Translations under genes and position numbers: made by a program
Part shown: positions 1 to 11,700 of the stretch, in pieces
How the letters are laid out: the number at the start of each line of letters is the position of its first letter
Numbering within the stretch: the stretch's first letter is position 1
Notes under the pieces: generated by a model
What the model was told of the DNA's origin: nothing
Databases searched by the model: none
Seen by the model: the letters and a program-made list of their open reading frames with translations, nothing else
Assembly: GCA_949592205.1 (NCBI GenBank)
Contig: CATIUR010000003.1
Span: forward strand, 21,302,501 to 21,366,500
Reading direction: 5' to 3'
Source of the DNA: Helichrysum umbraculigerum
Lineage: Eukaryota > Streptophyta > Magnoliopsida > Asterales > Asteraceae
Length of the DNA stretch: 64,000 nucleotides

Positions 1-21
1 CCGGGAGGGAGAGGGGGGGGG

Positions 22-65
<44 letters not shown>
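1..65. repeat. GA/G-rich microsatellite
   Basis: The window opens with a run of G followed by about 20 GA dinucleotides. It lies in the 3' flank of the minus-strand EXECUTER gene and may be cut by the window edge. Confidence 0.9.
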
Positions 66-68
<3 letters not shown>

Positions 69-533
69 TTGGTTTATGTGGAGGGGGCGTTATGCATAAA
101 TCCCGTTGATTAGTGACCCATCAAAGGTGGTATCGACACCAAGGTCATCAAAACAAAAAATCTACCTTTCCTTAAAGCTACTTTTTCTAGGAAATTTCAA
201 TTTGCATAGCCATCTGGACACAAACCTCTAATAATGCAACACTAATTGTTATATATATACATCAGTCGGACCCAGAAGTTCCACCTAAAACCAAACAGAA
301 ATTTCACTGCACACGTAGTGTAAGTGATCGATTTTCAGGGGGAACAGATACAAATATTCTCTATAGAAAAATATATATTTGTTTATAGGAATTCTTGCTA
401 ACATTTATGACTAGTGTATAAGTAGACATTTTAATAGGTACATTGTTGTTGGGGCGGGGGTTGGGTGTAGAGTACCTCTTTGAGAAACAAAGAGATCTAC
501 TCTTGTCAAAATCTTGCAGCATGTTATCGATGC

Positions 534-3500
534 TTATTCTGGCAGTCTTAAACGGTTGAATAGCACGAGGAAACTTTGTTCAGGGACTACATAGAGGAAA
601 CCAAGGTCGGCGCCTTTAACATATGGTCCCATGCCCTGTAGATAGTTATAAAATTAAAGAATTGTTGATTTTTGATAAGTTATATCTGTTTCATTTTCAT
701 TAGAGGTGGCAATTAAGACCCACTTACTAATGAATAGGTCAAATCAGGTTATGTTCTTTCTCTAAAAAGTAATAGATGTAGCTTAAATGAAAACACATCA
801 AACGAGTTGAAAGTCATGCAAAGTGTATTCTCAATGGATACCATTCTGTTCTCTAAACTAGACTATTATCATTTCATTATAACTTTTGTAATCACATTTG
901 ACACACTGTTATATAGTACAAAATAATAAAATAGAGTAAAGAGTTGGAAAACTGAGTGTTTTGGGTAGGGCCATTTTAAACAAAACAAATTCATCCTTTC
1001 ACAAAGACGAAATAATACCCGTTTGACCCGAACCTCAGTTTTGACTTGTTAGCCAACATGCCCAGCCCACCCGTTTTGCCACCTCTAATTTTCCTCATTG
1101 TAGAATGTAAATTGGCAACATAAAGATGGTATACCAATATGACATTACCTTGCCATTGAGTTGGAGAAGTTCGCCCTCAACCCACTTAGGATTTTTAAAA
1201 CCAAATTCAGCGATTCTACCTTGACCTTTGTAACTAGCAACCTAAACGAAAAAATCGGTAAAATCATTTAATCACTTTTAAAGCACATATCTAGAGTACC
1301 TTCTATATACCATTTAGCATACAAATATGCATGCAAAAAGAAGGGATGTATGCACAATTACCACTCCCAATTCATCTGGATACATTCCACGGTTCGAGAA
1401 GTAGCCTCCTTTTGCAATTCTAGCACGGAATGTCACCTAAGGATAAAAAGGTGTTTTAGACTTGCCATAAGATGCGCAATAACCAACAAAAAGGAAAGAA
1501 AAATAGAAGGTAAAAAACCACTAACCTGGCCAGCAGGAACATTAAGATCCCCTGTAACCTTCACAGCTTCAACATATTCAAAGAACTCAACATCATTTGC
1601 ACCATTCCAGTTGCCATACTTACGCTTCAATTGTACCACCTCGGTACCATATGGGCCAAATGCACCAACATAAAGACCTGTATAGATATCAACTGATCAT
1701 TTTGATTGTATGTTTTAGAGTTTGGGAAAGAAAAAATAAATAGATTCTTTCTGCTTATCTAGGGGTCAAGTAATTAAATATTGGATAACAGGTTTCGTAC
1801 TTGCTGCAAAAGAACTGAATATCAAAGGCCTAACTGTAACAGAATATAACTTAGTTATCACTTTCATTCAGCTTAATTCAAAAGATGTTTATTTCCATTT
1901 GAGGATCCATCTCCACTTTTTCACAGAAAAGTCATTTTCCAACATTTTATATATTAATTTACTAAAGATTTATAAGTTGTCAAACACTCAAACATCTGAT
2001 TATGTGATCATTACAAATTCAAACAACAGAGGCACATCTGCCTGGATGAAGAATGAGCGTGTTCTTGGGCCATCATAGAAACATAGATTTAGTATAGGGT
2101 AAAATACAGAAAACAGTATTATACTTTGAACCTATTTCTATTATAGGTACAATTTTTTTTTCTTTTTATTTAACATATCAAACTTCCAATTTGTCATCAG
2201 ATTAGGGACTTTCATGAAGGTCATAAAAAACTCAGTTCAAAATTGGCATCTTCTGGTTTACAAAACTACTATAGATTGATGGAGATATTAAAAACTAAAT
2301 ATACAAAATAACTCGAGCACTAGTTTAAATTTTGTAGCCAAAATTGAGTAATCCAAATAAAAAACATCACTACTTCAAACTTTAATTTCTCTCTTATCGC
2401 TCTACATTTTTTAAATTGTTTGAGGAATATGAATCAATCTAGTATAATTCGTTAAAAACTCGACATTGGTGAAAAAACAAGTAAAAAGTCCCAAATTTGA
2501 TTGCAAATTAAAACTTTGGTACCTCAAATAAAGATATAAAAAAGATTCGAACCTTTAATAGAAATAGGTCCAAAGTATAATAATACCTTAATTTGTATTT
2601 CACCCTTAATTAAAGTTGATTATCAAATAATCACTTCCAAAACGCACAATAAACTCACCATCAAATGGATCTAAATCCCCTCTAGATGTGGTTATCCGAG
2701 TAAAATTTGTATACTCTGATAGTTTTTCTCGCTTCTTTGCCTGACTAACTGCAAACTTGACAATTTCACGAACATCCCTCGAGACCTAAAGAACATTACT
2801 TGGATATAAATACCATGTAGCATCACTCCAACATTCTGAGAATGTATTTACTATTTACAAACAATCAAGTACTGTATAACAGAACAACAGAAACAAGGAT
2901 GAAGCCTCGAGGTGGCAATCTTGAACCCATTATATGGGTTGATTTGATGTATGTTTTTACCTCTAACGGGTCAAGCAGGTAAAAAAGAAAAAATAGCCAA
3001 AACGAAAATGGTTCAAAAGAAGCCAAACGTGACCCGCTTGATAAAACACAACCCATAAGGACCCATTCATGGTCAATGAGTGGACATTACCCCCTTCTTA
3101 AACAAAGTAACAAACCCAATGAAAAAACACTAGATTAGTCATACCTTTCGAGAAACTTTATCAGAACTCCACAATGCCTTGGCAACATCAGGAGGCATCA
3201 ATTCAGAAACACCTTGATTGGCAATAGCAGCTATTTTTACCTTAGATGCAATGCTTTCCTCACTACTTTTAACAGGAACATGAAGGACAAAAGAATCTTT
3301 TTCCATTTCTTCTATTTCAGCAGGAACGCGCACAAATTCATCTTTTGAGGGTGTATCGTCTCTAGTGTGTAAGACTCCACCAACGAAAAGCTTCATTTCC
3401 AAATTTTTCCCCTCTTCTGTTTCATCACTGTTTGCTCCCATGACAATCCGGTCGGGCTGTGGGTCATCCAAATCATTATTCTCTTCTTCAGAATCTTCAT

Positions 3501-6222
3501 CTGAAGTTGTTTTATCACCATCTTCTGACAGTAGTTGATTCACAGTATCATTATCCCCCATCACTTCCTCAACATCAACTTTCATAACCAAATCTTTTAT
3601 TTTTAGTTCGGGGATTTTGTCTTTAAGAAAATTTATTACGCTCCTTATCCCATCCTCGGTAGCTCCCTCAAAACTTATGCTTTTCTCATCACTTTTACCA
3701 GGTTTATCTTCATTAACTTTCACATCAATTACAGGTGAATTCTCGATATCATTCATTGATGTCCCCTTTGTGGATGAAGAACTGGATGGAGATGCAGCTT
3801 TTGAGTTGCTTGCTTTAGCTCGCTGCATGAAAACTACCTATCAACATAGATCAATGGTCAGTTTAATGACGAAGTTTTGCAATAGGCCAAGAAACGCATA
3901 TAAAACATATCCACTTCAACCAGTCAGAGATAAAACATAACCTGAATCAACCCAGTGATAAAGAACATTTATAACGGACATAATAAATTGCGTATATAAG
4001 TTTATGAGTAATCCCTTTGCTATGTAATATATAGATACAATACAAGACCCTCTTTCCAATCACGATGAAATAATGATACCTGCATAGTATACGTCTCGTC
4101 ATTCTCTTTGACCACGAATATTTCAAACAGCGGAGTTCCAGGAGATGCAGACACTAATTGTCTGTGATAAAGAAACATCAACATTTTTGCGGTAAATGTT
4201 ATGTGAACCAATTGCATATATTATATAGTATTCTCCTTTCTCATCCTTGTATATATATACCTTGGATTGTAACTTTTGCCAATGAATCTTCCTACACCTG
4301 GAGTTATGCGTATAAGTCTTCCAAATGGATCATCGGAGTCTTTTGAGTACCCTACCCACCAACCAACCTACAAGTATTAGTGTAATCACTCATAAATGAT
4401 GATGCAAACTCATCCTTAGAAATCAAAGTGGAAAGCAATACAGTAGAGGAGGCGAATTTGACTCATTTAGAAATTAACCGATTTGGGTCATGTCTTATTT
4501 CAAATGGGTCAAATTTATATTCGGATGAAGTCGAGTCCATGGGCTGTTGTTTTTCAGCTATGTTCTTTAGCTATTAAGGCTTCTTGGTTGGTTTGTTTTG
4601 TAGTCTAGTTTATGGTGTTTCTGTGTTTTGTAGCCGTTTGTTAGGCTTGTATACAAAACACCTGATGTATATCTGTTTGATATTAGTATATTCTCCGGGT
4701 GATTTCCCGTTTTTTCAAAACATATTTACAGGCTCAAATTTAAAATTTAAAAAAAAAAAAAAAAAAACCCTTAAAGGGAACAGGTCAAGTGGGTTGAAGA
4801 TGTTAAAAAGACTACAAGCCGCCCCAGACTATTTGCATAAGCAAAAATTGTTCTTGTTATCATAATCAGAGCAATTGAACAATAAGTGTTTGCGGGTAAA
4901 CCCACCCCGTCCCACACTGCCCAAAAGATGACAATTACCCAAACCGCCAGTTGTGCCACCCCAGAGTAAAGCAAGATGAACAAGAAGCATTCCAGCTGAT
5001 GGATATGTAAATTACCAGACCACTTCCTGTATTTTTACACAACTTTGAAGCATCATGATAACGCTCTTCATGTATTGCATTCTGCAAATAAACAAACCCA
5101 TGAGCCTCGGGATTCATGGACATTAATTAATAATCTTCTTAAGAATTCAACTTCGATCTGACCTTCAACTCAGACACAACCTCGGCAACACAATCTTTTG
5201 ATGTTGCTTCTGCTATAGCTGTTTTTAACTTTGAAGCTTCCTGGAAATCTTCTTTCTCTATTGCTTCTTCTAATTGAAACTGCAAAGCACGGCAACTTGT
5301 TAAAACAAATAAATTGTAGAATATACCAAATCTTTCATCATGGGTATTCTTGTGATATATCAAATTCCCAAATTACATATAAACGGCGAGTAGGTACCTA
5401 TTCCAAATCCACACTATATATCTTACTATAATAATAGTGATAGTTTAATAGGTGATGTTTTGTGCATCTAGATCTAATCATCTTCATATTTCATTAGTAT
5501 AAGTAGTCTAGTACTTCCAATTATAAAGTATATCACATCTTTATATCCGAAAAAACAAACTCCCATCCTAGAATCAGAGAGTGCATCTTTTTTTCTACAC
5601 TTCAATCAACTATTTACTTGGTATATCATTAGGCCTTTTTTTCTACAACCATAACACATTACAAGCTCTATAAAGCTCAACCTTAACTATATACCAATTA
5701 TCACAAATAAACACACACTAACATTAACACTATCAGACTAGATTAATAAATAAGCATGGGCAGCTAAAAACACAATAAACTACAAACTATAATTCCCGAA
5801 ACCCTAGCCAAATGAGATAATAATCACCTCAGTCAAACTAACTCAACCATAAATTAATCAAATATCCATATAATAAAAACATTAACAATCAACAATCAGT
5901 GAGGGTATGTGAATGTATCTATATACGTAAATAAACATACCTGGAGAAGAGAAACGGAGCGTTCAGCTAGTTCAATTTCAGAAAAATGACGAGTCCACAT
6001 ATTCCAATCCCAATCCGATGACGTGGCATGATCGGAATTAGTACACCGGCAACCGGAATTAACCGGTGATGATTTCATACCATTATTGGAACCAGAAACG
6101 AATTTCAAACTGAACGACCTTTTAGCAATTGATAAATCGGAGCATGAAGATAACGGAGGTCTAATTTGGGGGAAATTTGGGATTGAAGTTCCTGTAGCCC
6201 AATAAACATTTGCAACTGCCAT
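534..6222 (-). CDS. EX1: EXECUTER-family chloroplast protein, probably EX1 (singlet-oxygen signalling)
   Basis: Eleven coding exons on the minus strand join in frame to 631 residues: 6222-5941, 5279-5163, 5081-5016, 4367-4261, 4161-4080, 3837-3145, 2785-2659, 1677-1526, 1436-1362, 1241-1149 and 635-534 (TAA). All introns are GT-AG. EXECUTER1 and EXECUTER2 are thylakoid-associated plastid proteins needed for the nuclear response to singlet oxygen. Exon 1 looks like a Ser/Arg-rich transit peptide. Exons 2-3 (residues 95-155) hold the UVR-like region with KEDFQEASKLK and EERYHDASKLC. Exon 6 carries an acidic, poorly conserved middle. Exons 7-11 form the conserved C-terminal domain (DUF3506), ending FLVLFNRLRLPE. 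Trp at about residue 587 (KWVEGELL) sits where the oxidation-sensitive Trp643 of Arabidopsis EX1 is expected; this placement is inference. The protein is slightly shorter than Arabidopsis EX1 (684 aa) and EX2 (652 aa). I favour EX1 from recalled similarity, but EX2 is not excluded. Confidence 0.9.
701..1087. mobile_element. hAT-type MITE in the last EXECUTER intron
   Basis: The termini are inverted repeats: TAGAGGTGGCAA on the left and TTGCCACCTCTA on the right. The flanks attttcat (693-700) and attttcct (1088-1095) match at 7 of 8 bases, as expected for an 8-bp hAT target duplication. There is no coding capacity. It lies between exons 10 and 11. Related ends occur at 31822-32313 and 33303-33610 around POP5. 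Confidence 0.85.
2096..2606. mobile_element. MITE with long terminal inverted repeats in an EXECUTER intron
   Basis: About 60 bp at each end are inverted copies. The left end begins AGGGTAAAATACAG and runs on through TATTATACTTTGAACC; the right end, reverse complemented, begins AGGGTGAAATACAA. The element has no ORF. A target duplication could not be defined, so the superfamily is open. It lies in the intron between exons 7 and 8. Confidence 0.7.
4444..4962. mobile_element. possible degenerate TAGAGG-type MITE
   Basis: The left edge (tagaggaggcgaatttga) and right edge (ttgtgccacccc) resemble the TAGAGGTGGCAA/TTGCCACC ends of the better copies in this window. The interior has the same GGGTCA-type motifs plus an A-tract near 4750. 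No target duplication is convincing. It sits in the intron between EXECUTER exons 3 and 4. Confidence 0.35.
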
Positions 6223-6960
6223 ATTTTTTTATTTTAGGTTGTAATTGTAAGTTGATGAGTGTGTATTAATTTGGGGGAGAATGATTTTTCTAGGGTTTGT
6301 GGAGAGTGATGAAAGTGTGTTATGATTAAATTGGTGTGGATAAAATCGCCGGATAATATATATATACAGAGACAGATGATTGAATTGATTGATAGATATA
6401 TTATAGGTATAACCTGTTGCAATATCAACGTGCCCACTGTGGGGTCTATTTTTCTTTTAAATAATCGTACATTGAATTAATTTTAATTTTAATTTTAGTT
6501 TTAATAAATAAAATAAAGAAATCATGATATGGGATAACTTTGAATCTTTGATGCCATTTGATGGACTTGAAACGAAACTCGATTAGGTTAGGTTAAACCA
6601 TCATTTCATTTAAGTTTACCTTTGCTTGTAAAATTTTACCTTCAAACTCGATATTGATAAATGGGTGAAATTCATAGTAGAATATGGTATATGAGAAGAA
6701 GAAGAAGGGTGAGAAGGTTTTAAATCATTAGAAATAGTGAAGGGGTGCTTGGTTGAGGGTATTAGGGGATGTGGAATGGAAAAGATAATGAAAATTGTGC
6801 TTGTTATTCTATAATGCAATGCTCCATTACCCATTAGTGGTAATCACCCAATCCCCGCCCAAATTGGGGTAATGGATATCATTACTTATCATTATACCGA
6901 CATATAACGTTTATAAATGTATCTCAACTTGTCAACCCGATACTCGCCAACCCATTAAAA

Positions 6961-6995
6961 CTAGTATCATACCCGGGCGTTGCCCAGTTAGATGA
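6961..6995 (-). mobile_element. Helitron-like 3' terminus
   Basis: Read on the minus strand, a short hairpin (CTGGGC-AAC-GCCCGG) is followed 8 bases later by CTAG and then T. This is the known Helitron 3' end: a hairpin about 10 bp before CTRR, inserted 5' of a T. The rest would extend to higher coordinates; its 5' TC end was not found. The sequence from here to about 8050 is AT-rich with no gene. Confidence 0.45.
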
Positions 6996-8052
6996 TTGTT
7001 AGCTATATTATATACGAAGTATGTAGTACTTGAATTTATATAATCATACAATTTATATGTTTTCATTTTATACATGATTGCTTGAAAAAAGATAAAGGTC
7101 AAAATTATCTACATAAAGAGAATAACAATATCAAACATAAATAAAACATTTAATTGATGTATATATATTTGAGAGGTTAATAGATAAATGTGGTATCAAA
7201 CTTTCACGTAATGTTCAACTTAAAGAACAATCTAATTTTTTTTAACAAAAAGGTAACTTAACTTTTAAAACTTCATATGTCTGGAAATGAAGTCAATAAG
7301 GATTCATCATTTTGAACAATTTTATAAACTTTAGTTATTTCTATACACATTTTTATAAACTTAAATTACCCTTAAACACATTACGTATAGTTAAGGTTGA
7401 TTTAAGTAAACAAATGTTGATCATTCTCTAAATTGAACATTTTGTAAAAGTTTGATGCGTTTACTGTTTTTTAACGGACCCGACCCGTGAATTTTAGTGA
7501 CCCTGTGCGAAATCTAGAATGAGGCCTTGGAAAACATAATCTTTTATTCATGCGAGGCACTTACTTTAATTTTTTTTTTGTCATTAAATTTCATAATTCA
7601 TGTTTTTCTTAACTTTAGAAACGTTAGCTTTTTATATATTTTTGTAATCTGACTTTTGAGTTCATATAACTTCGAAATAAGATCTTTATAGTTTAAAATA
7701 TTGTTTTTTTGTTAAATTAGGAGCATGTTGTTATTCAAAAAAAGGTTTTAAAATTGTGAGTAATCTAATGAACCGTAAATGTTAAGGGCTTAACTATAAC
7801 TTCAAATATTAATAAGGGGTGATAATGTAAAAAGAGATTAAAGTTTCTTATATACGCGGGATAAGTTATAGTCATCTTCTCCGGTTCTCCACTCTTAACC
7901 CCTAATTCAATTTCCACTATTAAAATACAATTTCAAGCTTTTATTTGATATGGCTCAATAATTACATTACGGTACTACAAAATGTTTCATATTCCTTGTA
8001 AAGCATCGTTTAATTATATTAAATCATTCGCAAATCAGTTTTTACTAATAGC

Positions 8053-8391
8053 TAGGGGTGTGCAAATTTACCCGAGAACCGAAAATACCCGAGAATCAAA
8101 ACGGACCGGAACCGAACCGGACCGAACCGAGTATATTTGGTCCGGTCCTCGGTCCTTGTTTTCCTTATTTTTCGGTTCTCGGTTCGGTTCGGTCCGATCC
8201 CGGTTCGGTTCCCATGAACTGTTCAGTCACTTCAGTGTGCAAATTTCGGGTATAACCGAAAATACCCAAGAACCGAATCGGACCGGAACCGAACCGGAAA
8301 GAACCGAGTATATTTGGTCCAGTCCTCGGTCCTTATTTTCCTTATTTTTCGGTTCTCGGTTCGGTCCAGTTCTGGACCATGAACACCCCTA
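8053..8391. mobile_element. hAT MITE with internally duplicated GAACCG-rich body
   Basis: The element begins TAGGGGTG and ends CACCCCTA and is flanked by a perfect 8-bp duplication, ctaatagc (8045-8052 and 8392-8399). Its body is two tandem units, 8058-8234 and 8235-8391, both opening with gtgtgcaaattt and dense in ACCGAACCGGACC-like repeats. Apparent Arg/Glu/Thr-rich ORFs across it come from the repeat and are not genes. Confidence 0.9.
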
Positions 8392-8577
8392 CTAATAGCT
8401 AACTTTTAAGATTTGGGGCCCTTAAAAATTGAAGGCCATGTACGATCACACACCCTCAAATCCGGGCCTGGACTATTAACCCTATATTTGAGATATATTT
8501 ACTGAAGGCAAATACAGTAATATATATTGTCACTAAATATTGACACAACGAAACATAAGAACAGAACATGGAAATAT

Positions 8578-8750
8578 GGTGTACATAAATAAAAAATAGT
8601 TTAATACTGAAGATCAATAAACCTAATTTTCGTTTTGTCTCGAATTTGCAATTTGTGCAAATACGGTGTACATAAATAAAAAAGTAGTCAATGCTGTAGA
8701 TCACCAACCTATGTTTTTTTGTCCCGAGTTATGAAATTTACAAATTTGAT
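8578..8750. repeat. diverged tandem duplication, about 87-bp unit
   Basis: Two adjacent units start ggtgtacataaataaaaaa (8578 and 8665) and then match loosely through a gtctcgaatttg/gtcccgagttatg segment. It is non-coding. Confidence 0.6.
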
Positions 8751-8759
8751 TAACATTGT

Positions 8760-11700
8760 TCTAAACGAACTTTTAATTTTGGGTTTTGTTGTGCAACTTA
8801 CAACTTATAAAGCATAGAGTACAAATAAGGTAAAGTGTAGCAAGTAATTTGAAACACTTGCATTGCACTATATGCTTATTGAAAATTCGTTACTTACATA
8901 TATAAAAAGAAGGTTCACTACATTATATACATAACTATTTAATATCAACTTCAACTTACTTTGAGTTCAACTTAACCTATCGAAAAGCTTACATAATCAC
9001 CAATATCATTTACATTGACATGCAAATCACATATAATTGTTGCATTTGGCTTGTCGTTCTACGGCCCACCTCACAAACTTCATAAATGAGAGCTTCATGT
9101 TAGTTGGAAAATTTGACCAACGGTGCTTTATTTTTTTAGCTCAAGTGACCTGCACAAGGAATTCAAGATATCAATAAAGCTATGTAGAAAAATGAATATT
9201 CAGACACCAATGCAAATTTCTGTCAATATCTAGTCAACATCAGATCTTCTACATATACATGGCTATGGTGTCTTTTGGATCATACAAAGAGTAGAGATGA
9301 CATATAAAAAGAAGAGAATCCTAACACGTTGTAAACAACCTAATAAAAGATCAACGGACGTTATATAAAAAGGAGAGAATCAATTGATGTGGAAACCTAT
9401 TTGATCAATTAACCAACCCACGTGAACGTGCCCCTTTCGGTTCACCTCCTCTCAACAGCGAGCTCCAAACTTTTGAAACTTCTGACAAGTGAAGTCATGT
9501 CGGATATTTTTTAGTCATGATTTAAGATTGATGGATGCTTTTATTCCAGCATACATCCAAAGAAAGTGTTCACATAATATGAGAAACTCTAATTAGCAAA
9601 AAATGTTACATAAAAGAAGCTAAATTCCATATGAAAAGAAACCAAGTTCCCGGAAGTCCGGAACTCCAAGCAACTAAAAAAAATGATGAACCATATACAA
9701 AAGAAAACAGGGAAAAAGATGAATCGTACTGATCTTGTTAAAAGGGAATGAGCTTTGACCATGACTCTGACCGCAGAAACCAACACGTAAGGTATTTACT
9801 TGCGGACGATGTGTCAAAATCATGTCTTGATAGATATGTACTCCGAAATTTCTTGGGAAACTCAACCAAGATAACTTTTAGCCACGTAAATCTCTAACGG
9901 TAACTCGATCCTCAAGCTCTAATCTTTCCAAAGTAACTTAGTTCAACATTAGAATCGAAGAGTTATTCGAGTTTCTTCGTTCAACAAACTCATCGTAAAG
10001 GCTAACATTTAAAGACAAATGTTGATGCTCACCAACTAAAAAGCAAGTAAAACATACACACACACACACACAGAGATTATTGTTTCACACACACACACAC
10101 CGAGTAATGATTTTGCAATATTCAACTAAAACAAATAAATAGAAGCCACATGAGCAATAACCTGATATTCGGCTATTAATATAATCATGGACAGAATTAG
10201 TAGTTGCATAAGCATATTTCAAAGCTCTACACAGAGAGGTGGAGGAACCTACAGAAACAAACATAAAAACGAAAAAGTAGCTCATCAATTTCACTGTGCC
10301 AGATATATGTACATTATTTAAAACTCCTGGAAAAAAAAATTAGAACTGAAGTCTTGGAATCGAAAAAGCTAAAAACCACATTAATGTAATGAAATGAGAC
10401 AAACAGATATAGAATTGAAATGCAGTTGTCTAGTGACTATAATTGCAAAACCCATAATTTTAGTTAAAACATAACCTTGTATCATAAGACTCAAGCATCA
10501 AAACTTTTTCATATATCCAACAGTGCTTTTGAAAACTCAGCTTCTACATCCTACATCCCATCTGTTTCCTGAAACCAACAAAAAGAATCAGCATAGTGGG
10601 AACAGTTGTACACTCCTTTAGGACATGGCGCATATTTATTAAGAGATTACTCACTAACATAATAAATTCCACACATGTAAATCATGTAGTCCAGGAAGCT
10701 AAGTGCTTGCAATTTATAAGATATGAACCTTATTATTTTAGAGTATTACTGTATACCCTTTTACAACCATAACTAATGCTCAATCACCTTTACCAAATGG
10801 ATACGAAATGTGAGCAGGGCAAACCAGCCCATCTCAACCCGTAATACAACTGGCATGTTTCTAACCAAACCCGTTTGGACAGTTACCCAATGTAATTGAC
10901 CCTATTAGGTAATTATACATCTGAATATTAAAATCTCATTTTATTGAAATATCATATTCTCTATTTCTACTCCCAATGGTGCGTCTTATGTAATTAATAT
11001 GTAAGCAACATGATACTTATATACACTGTATATATCTCAGTCGAAGGTTTTTGCAGTGTTAAGGAAATGCATGAGTGTTTGTACTTGTAATTACATTGAC
11101 CTAATGCATATATAGGCTAATGCAATAAATTGATCTATTATTGGATGAACCTCCTAAATCATTTTATTCAGCATTTTGAATTAGTATGGGAACAATATAA
11201 GTGGTCTAATTATATTTGAAAAATCATTATTAAGATACCAAATAAACCAGAGGATCGAATACCTGGTGTGCAAAACTTTGTTTTTCCTTTTGATGGAAGG
11301 CATTGGTCTACTTTGAATACGCTTACATCCACGAACACTAAACAATTGGATTCCAGTTGCTCACCGAAGAAGCAATGTCCCTGGATAAACCAAATAAAAT
11401 TTTAACAGATAATGTAATTTTAGAAACCTCAAAACAAATCTTGTAAGTGCTAATCTGGGATTCAGAATTTATCTCTCATACATTTCACTATGACGACTTT
11501 GTTGGCATGAATATGAACAATTAATGCTAGTTTTAAAAAAAAATTCTTCAACTCAAAAGCAATTTAGAAACAATTTATTAAATTGTTATTCTAGTTCATC
11601 TGACCTTTACCATAGCACAATAAAATAATAAAATGTGATTTCTTCACATAAACAAATACCAGGCTACTGATGTACATAAACCAAGCAAACTTGAAACAAT

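Noticed and set aside
7982..8395. Arg/Glu/Thr-rich ORFs of 65-137 codons
   Set aside because: They lie wholly in the GAACCG-repeat MITE and use its repeat units as codons; no family resemblance.
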